This document shows positions 16,392 through 26,100 of a DNA stretch of 64,000 nucleotides, one piece after another. The stretch is from Fen-330 sp050008465. Lineage in GTDB: Bacteria > Acidobacteriota > Terriglobia > Bryobacterales > Bryobacteraceae. Location: contig JBEKMO010000012.1 in the NCBI GenBank assembly GCA_050008465.1, positions 1 through 64,000 of the forward strand, written 5' to 3'. Position 1 is the first letter of the stretch, and each line of letters starts with the position of its first letter. The position numbers and the translations under genes are program-made. The notes under the pieces were generated by a model. That model had not been told where the DNA came from. It searched no databases and saw nothing but the letters and a program-made list of their open reading frames with translations.

Positions 16392-17483
16392 ATGGCGCGC
16401 TACCGCTCGATTCGCGATCTTGACTGGCCGCTGCTTATCTGCACTCTGATCATCTGCGCGATGGGGGTCCTGCAAGTCTACAGCGCCACTCGCGATACGA
16501 AGTACGACGATGCCTGGTGGAAGCAGGCTCTCTGGGTTCTGGCCGGTCTGCTGGTCATGTGGCTCATGGCCCAAATCGACTACCACACCTTGCTCGGCCG
16601 GGCGTTCGTCCTGTACTTTCTGTCGATTGCCAGCCTCGCCGTGGTGCTGGTCATCGGCACCACCAGGTTCGGTGGCCGGCGCTGGATCGGGTACGGAAGC
16701 TTTCACGTGCAAGTCTCGGAGTTTGTCAAGACGGTGATAATATTGCTAGTAGCCCGGTATTTGACGGAACTGAAGACGGACCGGGCGGAAGGCCGTGATC
16801 TATTGAAATTGGGAGGCTTAGTCGCTGTACCCATGGCGCTGGTAATGAGGCAGCCGGACTTGGGGACCGCTCTGACCTACCTGCCGATCCTGGCGATTGG
16901 CATCTTGCTGGCCGGGTTGCGTTGGCAATACGCCGCGGTGATCGGCATCGTTCTCCTGTTGGTTGTGCCACTCGGCTGGCGTTACGGCCTGAAGGATTTC
17001 CAGAAAGCTCGCCTGGTGGCGTTTCTGGACCCGAAGCAGGATCCGCAGGGTTCGGGTTACCAGGTGATCCAGTCCAAGATTGCGGTGGGCGCCGGACAAA
17101 TGTGGGGCAGAGGAGTCACCAAAGGCACGCAGACGCAACTCCGGTTCCTCCCGGTCCCCCACACCGACTTCATCTTCTCGGCGTTCGCCGAAGAGCACGG
17201 CTTCTTCGGAGTCGCGTGGATGTTGGGTTTCTATTTCGTGTTGTTGATGCAGATTGTGCAGAACGCGCAGATGGCCCCGGATCGATCCGGCATGTACATC
17301 TGTATGGGGGTCGGCGCGCTGCTGCTGTTTCACATTCTGGTGAACATCGGGATGGTCGTGGGCAGCATGCCGGTCACCGGCATTCCCTTGCCGCTGATGA
17401 GCTACGGTGGCTCCAGCATCCTGTCGTTCTTCATGATGCTCGGCCTGGTGAACAGTGTCAGGCTAGGGCGATTTGTCAGTTAA
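16392..17483 (+). CDS. rodA: Peptidoglycan glycosyltransferase RodA (SEDS family)
   Basis: A 363-residue SEDS protein with about ten membrane helices that polymerises lipid II for elongation. Family motifs include QPDLGTALTYLPI (about residue 155), GRGVTKGTQTQLRFLPVPHT (about 240) with FIFSAFAEEHGF after it, and the C-terminal GIPLPLMSYGGSSILS. It lies 6 bp after mrdA, its usual partner in a polymerase-transpeptidase complex. It closes the cluster. Confidence 0.97.
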   Translation: MARYRSIRDLDWPLLICTLIICAMGVLQVYSATRDTKYDDAWWKQALWVLAGLLVMWLMAQIDYHTLLGRAFVLYFLSIASLAVVLVIGTTRFGGRRWIGYGSFHVQVSEFVKTVIILLVARYLTELKTDRAEGRDLLKLGGLVAVPMALVMRQPDLGTALTYLPILAIGILLAGLRWQYAAVIGIVLLLVVPLGWRYGLKDFQKARLVAFLDPKQDPQGSGYQVIQSKIAVGAGQMWGRGVTKGTQTQLRFLPVPHTDFIFSAFAEEHGFFGVAWMLGFYFVLLMQIVQNAQMAPDRSGMYICMGVGALLLFHILVNIGMVVGSMPVTGIPLPLMSYGGSSILSFFMMLGLVNSVRLGRFVS

Positions 17484-17721
17484 GAGAGGCGCGAGCCGGT
17501 TCGCCAAAGAGATCGAGGTTGAGCGCGAGTTTGATTTGATGATCGGTTCGGAGACTCCCTGGGCGGCGCAAGCATGGCTTGTTCCGCTGAGCGGCTCTCC
17601 GCGGCTTCCAGGTGGCGTCCGAGGCCATTGACTCCGCCGCCGGAGCCCAACAAGATTTTTACTGCGCCACGCCTCTCTTCTCTGAGGAGCCGCGCTCGTT
17701 GCGCGATGAGCGGAGTGACTC

Positions 17722-20031
17722 ATGGGAAAAGAGCTGATTATTTCTGCAAACCGCCACGAAACCAAGGTGGCGATCCTCGAAGACGATCAACTGGTCGAAA
17801 TCTTCTTTCAACGGGCCAACGAGTACTCCCTGGCCGGGAGCATTCACAAAGGCCGCGTGACCCGGGTGTTGCCGGGCATGCAGTCCGCCTTCGTCGATAT
17901 CGGGCTGGATCGCGACGCATTCCTCTATGTCTCGGACTTCTTCGAGGATAACGAGGAGTACGACAAGATCGCTGGGGCGGCGGAAGAGAAGGTCCTGCGC
18001 GCCGAGAAGGGTGCGCCCGCCGGCGTGATGGAGCGCGCTGCCCCTCCGCCGCCGGCTGAACCGCCCTCGGCGGCGTCCGCGTCCGCTCGGCCGTTCGACC
18101 GCCCGGAGGAAGACGAGAGCCTCGGCCGCCGGGGTCGCCGCTCGCGCCGCCGCCGTCCGCGCGGTCGCGGCTTCCCCGAATCCAAGTACGCGGCCGAGAG
18201 CGCCGCTCCCGCCGGGCACCCCGCCGGGGAACCGCCGGAACCGGTCCCGCCGCCGGCGCCTGCGCCCGAGGCAGCCGGGGCCGAGGAGTTTCCGGTGCTG
18301 CCGGGCGAGTCGCTGGCCAAGTACACGCCGGTGGTGGAGCAAGCGGTTCCGTCTGCCGTTGATTTCGCGCCAGAGCCCGAGCCTGAGGCGGAGTCGGATG
18401 CGCTCGTGGAGCAGGCGGTTCCGCCTGCCTCCGACTTCCTCCCCGAGCCCGAACTGCTCGAGGAAGAAGGGGAAGACCAGATCGCCGAACTGCCCGATCA
18501 GTTGATTCCTGAGGAGGCCGAGCCGGAACCGGAACCGGAACCGGAGCCGGCACAGCCGGAGTCCGCGGCGGCGGAGGCGGAGTCCACGCCCGCTGGCGCC
18601 GAGGAGGTCGAGCCTGCCCGAATGCCGGTCAGCCTGACGGCCACGCTGCGCGAGCAAGGCTACCGCTATCCCCACCGCGTTTCCCGCCGCATGCGCCGCA
18701 AGATGCGCGGCGACGGCCTCGCTGAGACGGAAGTGGCCGAGGGCCGCGAGGCGCCCCGGGCGAGCGCCGAAGCCGCGGCCGAGGACGAACCCGGCGCGCC
18801 GGTCCGGCAGGAGCGCGAACGGCCGCCTCAGCCTTCCATTTCCGAACTGCTGAAGGAGGGGCAAGAGATCCTCGTCCAAATCGCCAAGGAGCCGCTGGGC
18901 CAGAAAGGCGCCCGGATCACCTCCCACATCGCTCTGCCCGGCCGCTACGTGGTCTACATGCCGACAGTCGAGCACCTCGGGGTCTCCCGCAAGATCGTCT
19001 CCGACGAAGAGCGTCTGCGCCTGAAGCGCATCTTGCAGGCACACCGCGACGGCGCCCCCGGCGGCTACATCGTCCGCACCGCCGGAGAGGGCAAGAGCGA
19101 AGAGGAAATCGCCGCCGACATGGGCTTCCTGTTCAACCACTGGCTGGATGTCCGGCAGAAGGCGGAGGCGCGTAAGGCGCCCGCGCTGATTCACCACGAC
19201 CTCGACCTGGTGAGCCGCATCCTGCGCGACCAGATGGCGGAGCAGTTCAAGTCCGTCTGGACCGACAACGAGGAGATCTACGAGAGCGTCCTGCGGTTCG
19301 TCGAGCGCTTCCAGCCGACCGCGGTTCACCGTGTGAAGATGTATACCCGCGACACGCCGATTTTCGACGCCTTCAACGTGACCGCCGAAATGGAGAAGGC
19401 GCTGCGTCCGAAAGTGTGGCTGAAATCCGGCGGCTATATCGTCATCAACCAGACCGAGGCGCTGGTGGCCATCGACGTGAACACCGGCAAGTTCGTCGGC
19501 AAGTCGAACCGCCTCGAAGACACCATCGTGAAGACCAACACCGAAGCGGTGAAGGAGATCGTGCGCCAGGTGCGGCTGCGCGACCTGGGCGGCATCATCG
19601 TGGTCGATTTCATCGACATGGACGAGCGCAAGAACCGCCAGAAGGTCATGCAGGCGCTCGAAGAGGCCATGCGCAGCGACCGCGCGCCGAACAAGATCCT
19701 CCAGTTCAACGATTTCGGACTGGTGGCGATCACCCGCAAGCGGGTCAAGCAGAGCCTCGAGCGCACCCTTTGCTCCCCCTGCCCCTATTGCGAGGGCGCC
19801 GGCTACGTCAAGAGCGTCCAGACCGTGATCGGCGAGATCTTGCAGGAGGCGCAGAAGATCGCGCGCGCCGTCGAAGGCTCCGACGTGACGCTGCGCGTCC
19901 ACCCGGATGTCGCCAAGCTGCTCAAGTCCAGCGACAACGACTACCTCGAAGAGATCGAAGAAGTCCTCCACCGTCCCGTGCTGGTGATCAGCGACGCCGC
20001 GCTCCAGCAAGAGAAGTTCGACCTGACTTAG
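17722..20031 (+). CDS. rng: Ribonuclease E/G with a large insertion in its S1 domain
   Basis: A 769-residue endoribonuclease for mRNA decay and RNA maturation. The N-terminal S1 domain starts normally (IHKGRVTRVLPGMQSAFVDI) but is interrupted after about residue 85 by roughly 285 residues. These are low-complexity, acidic and proline-rich, with an Arg-rich patch (GRRGRRSRRRRPRGRG) and an EPEPEPEPEP run. The S1 fold resumes at ISELLKEGQEILVQIAKEPL (about 374). The catalytic DNase I-like domain follows (about 490-650; VAIDVNTGKFVGKSN and GGIIVVDFIDMD with the metal-binding Asp residues), then the zinc-link CSPCPYCEGAGYV (about 690). The catalytic part matches the Rng/Rne/CafA family. It follows rodA after a 238-bp gap, an arrangement also seen in other acidobacteria by recall. 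Confidence 0.93.
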   Translation: MGKELIISANRHETKVAILEDDQLVEIFFQRANEYSLAGSIHKGRVTRVLPGMQSAFVDIGLDRDAFLYVSDFFEDNEEYDKIAGAAEEKVLRAEKGAPAGVMERAAPPPPAEPPSAASASARPFDRPEEDESLGRRGRRSRRRRPRGRGFPESKYAAESAAPAGHPAGEPPEPVPPPAPAPEAAGAEEFPVLPGESLAKYTPVVEQAVPSAVDFAPEPEPEAESDALVEQAVPPASDFLPEPELLEEEGEDQIAELPDQLIPEEAEPEPEPEPEPAQPESAAAEAESTPAGAEEVEPARMPVSLTATLREQGYRYPHRVSRRMRRKMRGDGLAETEVAEGREAPRASAEAAAEDEPGAPVRQERERPPQPSISELLKEGQEILVQIAKEPLGQKGARITSHIALPGRYVVYMPTVEHLGVSRKIVSDEERLRLKRILQAHRDGAPGGYIVRTAGEGKSEEEIAADMGFLFNHWLDVRQKAEARKAPALIHHDLDLVSRILRDQMAEQFKSVWTDNEEIYESVLRFVERFQPTAVHRVKMYTRDTPIFDAFNVTAEMEKALRPKVWLKSGGYIVINQTEALVAIDVNTGKFVGKSNRLEDTIVKTNTEAVKEIVRQVRLRDLGGIIVVDFIDMDERKNRQKVMQALEEAMRSDRAPNKILQFNDFGLVAITRKRVKQSLERTLCSPCPYCEGAGYVKSVQTVIGEILQEAQKIARAVEGSDVTLRVHPDVAKLLKSSDNDYLEEIEEVLHRPVLVISDAALQQEKFDLT

Positions 20032-20056
20032 CTGCTGAACTACAATAGGCGGGACG

Positions 20057-20914
20057 GTGCCGCGATACCTTCTTGTCCTCGCCGCGCTGGCTGCCGGCGC
20101 TTCGGCGCAGTCGCTCCGGGTGTACTCCGAGTTCCAGCGCATCGACCCGTTCGGCGCGGTGGTGGCGGTGGACCGGGCGGAACGGCCGCGCGAGATCCTC
20201 TCCCCGGCGCTGGCGCGGAACGCGTATGCCACGTTTCAGGCCGTCATCACCATGCCCAGTGGCAGCCAGTACAGTCTGTACGTGGCCCAGAACCCAGAGG
20301 ACGCCGTCCGTGTGACGGCTTACCTGCCGACGTTTGTGAAGCGCGGTGAGACTTGGATCCCGGATGGGCTGGAACCGCTCAAGCTCTCCGGGATCCACCA
20401 GGTGCTCAATCCCACGCGCCAGGTTCCGGGCCAAACGGTCACCGTCGTATGGCTGGACTTGTGGGTTGCCGGCGACGCTCCCGTGCGGCGCACGCGCTTC
20501 GAGGTGCAGCTTTATGCCGGCGAGCAATGGATCATTTACCCGATGGAGCTGCGGATCGTTGCCCCGGTAGTCCCCGCGGCTCAAGGCCCGCTCGAACCGC
20601 TGGCGCCCGTCGAGGCGCCGGCCGCTCGAACCGCTGCGGGGCCGTTGCGCGCGTATGTGTGCGCGGCTGTCCGCGGTGGCGAGGAAGGGCCGCTCACGGT
20701 CCGCGGGCTAATTCGGCGCAACGCGCGGCAGGACATGGCGCTGGCACGGTCCCTCGGAAGGGCCGCGTTGCCGGTCGAAATCCTGGAGGCGCTCGGAATC
20801 ACCGGCCGCGCGAAGTGGTGCCAGGCCCCAGGTGGACCGCCGCAACTGGGCGCCGAGTGGTATCTGCGCGTGCGCGACTACCTGTACCGCGCAGCCCCCA
20901 AGCCGCTGCCTTGA
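20057..20914 (+). CDS. Secreted protein of unknown function
   Basis: A 285-residue protein starting at GTG with a signal peptide (MPRYLLVLAALAAGASAQ). The mature N-terminal half is strand-rich and resembles an immunoglobulin-like or periplasmic-chaperone-like domain: YATFQAVITMPSGSQYSLYV, VRVTAYLPTFVKRG and VTVVWLDLWVAGD. The second half has Pro/Ala linkers and a helical stretch (GLIRRNARQDMALARSLGRA). No catalytic motif is recognisable. It is the last protein gene before the tRNA-Ser. Confidence 0.7.
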   Translation: MPRYLLVLAALAAGASAQSLRVYSEFQRIDPFGAVVAVDRAERPREILSPALARNAYATFQAVITMPSGSQYSLYVAQNPEDAVRVTAYLPTFVKRGETWIPDGLEPLKLSGIHQVLNPTRQVPGQTVTVVWLDLWVAGDAPVRRTRFEVQLYAGEQWIIYPMELRIVAPVVPAAQGPLEPLAPVEAPAARTAAGPLRAYVCAAVRGGEEGPLTVRGLIRRNARQDMALARSLGRAALPVEILEALGITGRAKWCQAPGGPPQLGAEWYLRVRDYLYRAAPKPLP

Positions 20915-20960
20915 CCCGGCTGCTATCCTGGAAGCAGCAGCCGCGCATTCCCCGCAAACC

Positions 20961-21050
20961 GGAGAGATGGCCGAGCGGTTGAAGGCGCACGCTTGGAAAG
21001 CGTGTATACGGGAAACTGTATCGAGGGTTCGAATCCCTCTCTCTCCGCCA
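20961..21050 (+). tRNA. tRNA-Ser(GGA), integration target of the island array
   Basis: A complete class II tRNA of 90 nt including an encoded CCA. The acceptor stem GGAGAGA pairs with TCTCTCC; the discriminator is G. The anticodon stem CACGC/GCGTG encloses the loop TTGGAAA with anticodon GGA (Ser, UCC/UCU codons). The variable arm is long, as in tRNA-Ser, and the T arm contains GGTTCGAATCC. The last 27 nt (21024-21050) are repeated at three positions downstream, so this gene is the attB site, with its 3' end restored by each integration event. Confidence 0.97.
21024..21050 (+). repeat. att core copy 1 (3' end of tRNA-Ser)
   Basis: The 27-nt core from AGGGTTCG to CCGCCA is the T arm, acceptor strand and CCA end of the tRNA. 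Identical or nearly identical copies stand at 43619-43645, 49045-49069 and 58082-58108. It is followed at 21051 by the left-end sequence CTTTGTTTTCAATAAGTTAC shared with copies 2 and 3. Confidence 0.95.
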
Positions 21051-21126
21051 CTTTGTTTTCAATAAGTTACCGACAATTCAAACAACTGCGTGGGGAATGG
21101 TGGGTAATGGTGGTAGGATACCAGCC
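21051..21126 (+). promoter_or_regulatory. Left-end leader of island A
   Basis: A 76-nt stretch between the core and the integrase-like start, nearly identical to 49070-49145 and to the first 68 nt after copy 2 (43646 on). It contains GGGAATGGTGGGTAATG and TTAGGATA in all three copies. It is the expected place for recombinase arm sites and for the promoter of the integrase-like gene; neither can be pinned down from sequence alone. Confidence 0.5.
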
Positions 21127-21717
21127 ATGTCGCTGAGTCTCTACCGCAGGCATTCTCGAGTCCCAGGCAAGTGCGCGGGCGGCCACCAGCCCGATGCGCA
21201 AACCTACGAAAGCGACGAACGTCGCAGGGCCTGGAAGAGGTGTTCCTGTCCTATCTATGCGAGCGGGACCATCGGGGGCCAGTTCCGGCGGGTCAACACG
21301 AAGCGAGTGGTTTGGGACGAGGCTAAGCTCGTGGCCGCAGGATGGGAATCCGCCGGCGCTTGGCCGACGGCAACGCCCAAGCGATCGGGCGGCCGAATGA
21401 TCACCGAACTGGTCGAAACCGAATCCCCGAACCGTTGGCGGCTAAGCATTGAATGCACAGACTTCACTGAGCCTCTTCGCAAGACCACCGCTGTCGCCCA
21501 CGTCGAAACCCAGGACTCGAAGATTTCCGATGTTCGCTACAGCCATCATGAGGAGTACACACGCACCGCCCCGTACGGCATCTGGCGAGCGCCAGTTCAC
21601 GTTGTCCACGGTGGATCGGAGCAACTGAAGGACGAGCTGATGCGAGCCGCCGTGTTGGTGTGGGGCATGGCGATTCACACACGTAGTCCACGCGAGGTCT
21701 TTTGCGACTCATACTGA
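21127..21717 (+). CDS. Integrase-like N-terminal domain fused to an unknown domain, copy 1
   Basis: A 196-residue protein. Residues 1-80 (MSLSLYRRHSRVPGKCAGGH, RAWKRCSCPIYASGTIGG, FRRVNTKRVVWDEAK, VAAGWESAGAW) match what I recall as the N-terminal region of tyrosine integrases from acidobacteria, which contains Cys residues and precedes the core-binding domain. The core-binding and catalytic domains (R-H-R-Y) are entirely absent. Instead, about 100 residues follow (RWRLSIECTDFTEPLRKT, VRYSHHEEYTRTAPYGIW, LKDELMRAAVLVWGMAI) that I do not recognise. It lies 76 bp after the tRNA end, exactly where an integrase gene would be. Paralogues stand at 43754 and 49146 with the same relation to their att copies. 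Possible roles are directionality factor, arm-site binder or regulator working with a recombinase encoded elsewhere. Confidence 0.75.
   Translation: MSLSLYRRHSRVPGKCAGGHQPDAQTYESDERRRAWKRCSCPIYASGTIGGQFRRVNTKRVVWDEAKLVAAGWESAGAWPTATPKRSGGRMITELVETESPNRWRLSIECTDFTEPLRKTTAVAHVETQDSKISDVRYSHHEEYTRTAPYGIWRAPVHVVHGGSEQLKDELMRAAVLVWGMAIHTRSPREVFCDSY
21212..21225. repeat. Conserved palindrome inside integrase-like gene 1
   Basis: GCGACGAACGTCGC, two 6-bp arms around AA, lies within a block identical at DNA level between copies 1 and 2. It recurs at 43839-43852 and 49231-49244. It may be a protein-binding site inside the coding region or a coincidence of the Ser-Asp-Glu-Arg-Arg codons. Confidence 0.45.
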
Positions 21718-21732
21718 GCGCCGAACAGCGGC

Positions 21733-23130
21733 CTACTGCCAGCCGCCGCCCAACGCACGGTAGAGATTGATCACGCTGGTCCACTGGTCGCGGCGCACCT
21801 GCGCCAACCGAAGCTCGGCGTCGAGCAACTGCCGCTCCGAATCCAGATACTCGAGATAGCTGGAGACGCCGCCCCGGTAGCGCAGGTCCGCAAGCTCCAC
21901 CGCGCTGCGGAGACTCTGGACCAGGCCTTCCTGCTGCTCGCGCAGCTCGGCTAGTTTTCGACAGGCCACCAGCGAGTCCGCCACTTCCCGGAAGGCTTGG
22001 TTGACCGCCCGCTGATAATTCAGCGCGGCCTGCTGCTCGCGCGCCTGGGCGCCTCGCACGCCAGCCCGGGTCCGCCCGGCATTGAAGATGGGGAGATTTC
22101 CCACGGGGCCGAACACCCAGGTCCCGTTGAACGCACGCAGCATGCTCAGCAGGGCCCCGCTTTCAAATCCGGTCGACGCAGTGAGCGAGATGCGCGGAAA
22201 GAACGCCGCCTTGGCCACGGCAACCTGCGCGTTGGCGCCGATCAACTCCTGCTCCGCCTGGCGTATGTCGGGCCGGCGCTCGAGCAGTGTCGAAGGCAGG
22301 CCCGGAGGCAGCCGGGGCTCGATATCCTGTTCGAGCAACGAGCGCCCCCTTGGAACGGGTCCCGGGGGCCGCCCCAGCAACGTGCTCATCTGGTTTTCCG
22401 CCTGTTCACTTTGCCGCTCCAGGTCCGTAAGCGACACGGTCGCGGTCTTCACCAGCGCTTCGGCCTGGCGCAGGTCCATCTCCGAGGAATACCCGTTCTC
22501 GACCCGAAGCCGGACCAGCTCCAGCGACTCGTTGCGGCTCGCGATCGACCGTGTGGTGATCTCCCTCTCCAGATCCAGGTCGCGCAGGAGGAAGTAGGTT
22601 TGAGCCACCTGGCCGGCTAGCGTCTCCATCACCACGCGGCGCGCCTCCTGGGTAGCCAGAAGCTGCGCGCGCGCGGCGGCATTCGCGTTGCGGAGGCGGC
22701 CCCACAGATCCAGTTCCCAGCTCAACGCCGCAAGAACGTTTGTGAAACCGCTCTCGGCCGGGTAGCCCTCCGGCAGAGGGGTGCTGCCCTCCCGGGCGAT
22801 CCGCTGGTTGGTGTAGCCCGCCTGCGCATCCACCGACGGAAACCGCTCCGACCGCGCCAGCGTCACCTGGGAGCGCGCCTCGAGCACGCGCGCAGCGGCA
22901 ATCCGCACGTCGTAGTTGTTCGCGAGAGCCTCACGAATCAGCGCATTGAGACTCTCGTCGCGGATGAGATCCTCCCACCGCAGCTCGCCCAGGCTCCGCG
23001 CATCGCCGGATGGGCCGGCGTCCCCGCGATAGGCGTGCGGAATCGATACCTGAGGGCGCTGGTAGTGCGGCCGTATGCAGCCCGCGAGCAAGACCGCGGC
23101 GGGGATCAGGAACAAAGCACGCCGGTTCAC
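21733..23130 (-). CDS. RND efflux outer-membrane factor (NodT/OprM type lipoprotein)
   Basis: A 465-residue TolC-like channel. The N-terminus ends in a lipobox (LIPAAVLLAGC), so the protein is lipid-anchored. Two OEP repeats follow, with AARVLEARSQVTLARSERFP, LSWELDLWGRLRNANAAARA (the conserved WELDLWGR motif), the linker RLPPGLPSTLLERRPDIRQA, and ALNYQRAVNQAFREVADSL in the second repeat. It forms the exit duct of the tripartite pump encoded by the next two genes upstream. Its start overlaps the permease stop by 4 bp, so it is the last gene of the operon. Confidence 0.96.
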   Translation of the reverse strand: MNRRALFLIPAAVLLAGCIRPHYQRPQVSIPHAYRGDAGPSGDARSLGELRWEDLIRDESLNALIREALANNYDVRIAAARVLEARSQVTLARSERFPSVDAQAGYTNQRIAREGSTPLPEGYPAESGFTNVLAALSWELDLWGRLRNANAAARAQLLATQEARRVVMETLAGQVAQTYFLLRDLDLEREITTRSIASRNESLELVRLRVENGYSSEMDLRQAEALVKTATVSLTDLERQSEQAENQMSTLLGRPPGPVPRGRSLLEQDIEPRLPPGLPSTLLERRPDIRQAEQELIGANAQVAVAKAAFFPRISLTASTGFESGALLSMLRAFNGTWVFGPVGNLPIFNAGRTRAGVRGAQAREQQAALNYQRAVNQAFREVADSLVACRKLAELREQQEGLVQSLRSAVELADLRYRGGVSSYLEYLDSERQLLDAELRLAQVRRDQWTSVINLYRALGGGWQ

Positions 23131-26100
23131 TTTGCGGCCCCCACCAGGCGCTCGACCGTCACGTACAGCACCGGGACCAGAAGCACGCCCAACGCGGTTG
23201 CCGCCAGCATCCCGCTGAAGACCGCCGTGCCGAGCGAGTGGCGCGCCGCGGAGCCCGCTCCGCTGGCAACCATCAGGGGCACGACACCAAGAATGAAAGC
23301 GAACGAGGTCATCAGGATGGGCCGGAAACGCAGGCGCGCGCCTGCCAGTGCCGCATCCTCGACCGGCATCCCCTCCGTAGCGCGCTTCATGCGTGCGAAC
23401 TCGACGATGAGAATGGCGTTCTTAGCCGCCAGCCCCAGCAGCATGACCAGGCCGATCTGAACGTAGACGTCGTTGATCAGCCCTCGCAGGTACGTGCCGA
23501 GGAAGGCGCCGAACACGCCGATGGGCAGCCCGAGAATCACGCCGAACGGAATGGTCCAGCTCTCGTAGAGCGCGGCCAGCACCAGAAACACGAACGCGAG
23601 CGCCAGGCTGAACACAAGGGCCTGGGTGCCGCCCGCCGCGCGCTCCTGGTAGGCCATCCCGGTCCACTCGAACCCGAAGCCTTGCGGCAGTTTCTCCTTG
23701 GCCAGCCGCTCCATGGCGTCGAGAGCCTGTCCCGAACTGACGCCCGGGGGCGCGCCGCCCGAGATCTCGGCGGTCCGGTATAGATTGAACCTCTGGAGCA
23801 TCGCTGGTCCGGTCTTGCGTGCGACTCGCAGCACGGTCGAGAGGGGGATCATCGCGTTCTCTCCGCCGCGAACGTAAATGTTGCCGATGTTGGCCGGCGT
23901 AAGCCGGAATTCCGGTTCCGCCTGAAGGACCACCTTGTAGGTCCGGCCGTAGAGGTTGAAGTCGTTCACCTGCATTCCGCCGAGATTGACTTGCAGATTG
24001 TCGAAAACGCTTTTCAGCGGGATGTTGAGGGATTTCACTTTGTCGCGGTCCAGGTCGAGAGCAACCATCGGAACCGAGACGCTGAATCCGCTGAACGGCA
24101 TGCTCACCTCGGGCCGCGTACTCGCGGCGGCTAGGAACCCACCTGCAACCCGTTCCAGTTCTTCCGGCGTCGATCCCTTGCGGTCCTGCAACTCGAACTG
24201 GAAGCCGCCCGCCGAGCCCAGACCCGGAATCGGCGGCATCTCGAACACAATTCCGAGCCCTTCCGGGTAGCCGGCAAGCGCTCTCTGAAATGTAGCGGCC
24301 ACCGCGGAGGAGCGCTCCTCGCGCCTCTTCCGCTCCTCCCACGGCTTGAGCGTGGCGATGATCGTTCCGGTATTGGAACCGTAAGCGCCCGTGAGGATGT
24401 TGAGGGCGCCGAGCGTGATCACGTTGTCGACGGCGGAGTTCGCGGCGAAGAGGCGCTCGGCCCGGCGGAGGACGGCGTCGGTTCGCTCGGTGGACGCGCC
24501 ATCGGGCAGCATGATGCTCGCCAGGACGAGCCCCTGGTCCTCGGCGGGCACGAACCCGGAAGGCAGAATGCGCAGCAGGCCGAAAGCGGCTGCGGCCACC
24601 ACGCCCAGCGAGAGCAGCGCCAGGGCCGAACGGCGCAAGAGCGCGCCGACCGAGGCCGCGTAGGCTCGCGTGGTCCGCTCGAACCCGCGGTTGAAGCCAT
24701 CGAGAATCCGCACCAGCGGGCTGCGCGATCGCTTCCTCGGCTTCAGGATCAGGCGGCAGAGCGCCGGAGTCAGCGTCAGGGCCACCAGCGCGGAAAGAAG
24801 TACGGAGACCGACAGCGTCAGCGCGAACTGGCGGTACAGTTCTCCGGTGATCCCGCCCAGGAAAGCCACCGGGACGAACACTGAGATCAACACCGCTGCA
24901 ATGCCGATCACCGGCCCCGAGACTTCCTGCATAGCCTTTTCGGTAGCCGCCAGCGGATCGAGCCCCTGCTGGAGGTGGTGCTCCACCGCTTCGACCACCA
25001 CGATGGCATCATCGACGACAATACCGATCGCCAGCACCAGGCCGAACAGGGTGAGCGTGTTGATCGTGAAACCGAGCGGGATGAAAAACGCGAAGCACCC
25101 GATGAGCGAGACCGGCACGGCCAGCATGGGGATGAGCGTGGCGCGAAAACTGCCCAGGAAGAGGAAGACCACCAGGATCACCAGGCCCAGCGCCGCAAAC
25201 AGGGTCTCAATCACTTCCGAAATCGAGCTGGTGATGAACAGCGTGCTGTCGTAGGCGATCTTGTAGTCGAGCCCCGGAGGGAAGCTGGCCTTGGCCCGGT
25301 CCATCGCGGCCCGGATTCCCCGGATCACATCGAGAGCGTTCGAGCCGGGCGCCTGATTGATGAGGATCAGGGTCGAAGGCGAACCGTTGAGGCGGCCATA
25401 GGAGGAATAGTCGCGTGCCGCGAGTTCCGTGCGCGCCACATCGCGCAGGCGCAGCAGGGCGCCGTCCGGCAGCGCCCGCACCACAATGTTGTCGTACTCC
25501 TCCTTGGAGGTGAGGCCGCCCTTGGCATCCACCGGGTACTCGAAACTGGTTCCCGCGGGCGCGGGCGGCTGGCCGATGGTTCCGGCCGGCGCTTGCACGT
25601 TCTGGTCCCGAATGGCCGCGCCGATGTCCGTCGCGGTCAGCCCCAGCTTTGCGAGTTTGTCCGGACGGATCCAGACGCGCATGGCGTAATCGCGCTGGCC
25701 GATGATCGACGTGCTGCCGACCCCCGGCACGCGGCTCAACTGGTCCACGACATTGATCGTCGTGTAGTTGCTCAGGTACACCTCGTCGTAGCTGTGGTCG
25801 GGCGAGAAGATCGTCACGACGCCCACCATGTCGGGGGACCGCTTCTTCACGGTCACGCCGATGCCGAGCACTTCCGGCGGCAGGTAGCCTTCCGCGCTCT
25901 TGACCCGGTTCTGGACGTCGACGGCCGCCAAGTTCAGGTCGGCGCCCACCTTGAACGTGCAGGTGAGCGAGTAGCGCCCGTCGTTGGTGCTCTGCGACGA
26001 CATGTAGAGCATGTTGTCGGCGCCGTTCACCTGCTGCTCCAGCGGGATGGCCACCGCCTGTTCGACAACGGCCGCGTTGGCGCCCGGATAGAACGTCTCC

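Noticed and set aside
17659..20232. 857-residue minus-strand frame opposite the RNase E/G gene
   Set aside because: Antisense to conserved RNase motifs; a low-complexity artefact of high GC third positions.
20799..21062. Minus-strand frame across the tRNA-Ser (starts MKTKWRRERDSNP), repeated at 43415-43657 and 57947-58189
   Set aside because: It is the reverse complement of the tRNA 3' end and island ends. Such ERDSNP frames are a well-known false gene over tRNA genes and att copies.
21127..21717. A functional tyrosine recombinase
   Set aside because: The length is under 200 residues and none of the catalytic Arg-His-Arg-Tyr motifs is present in any of the three copies.
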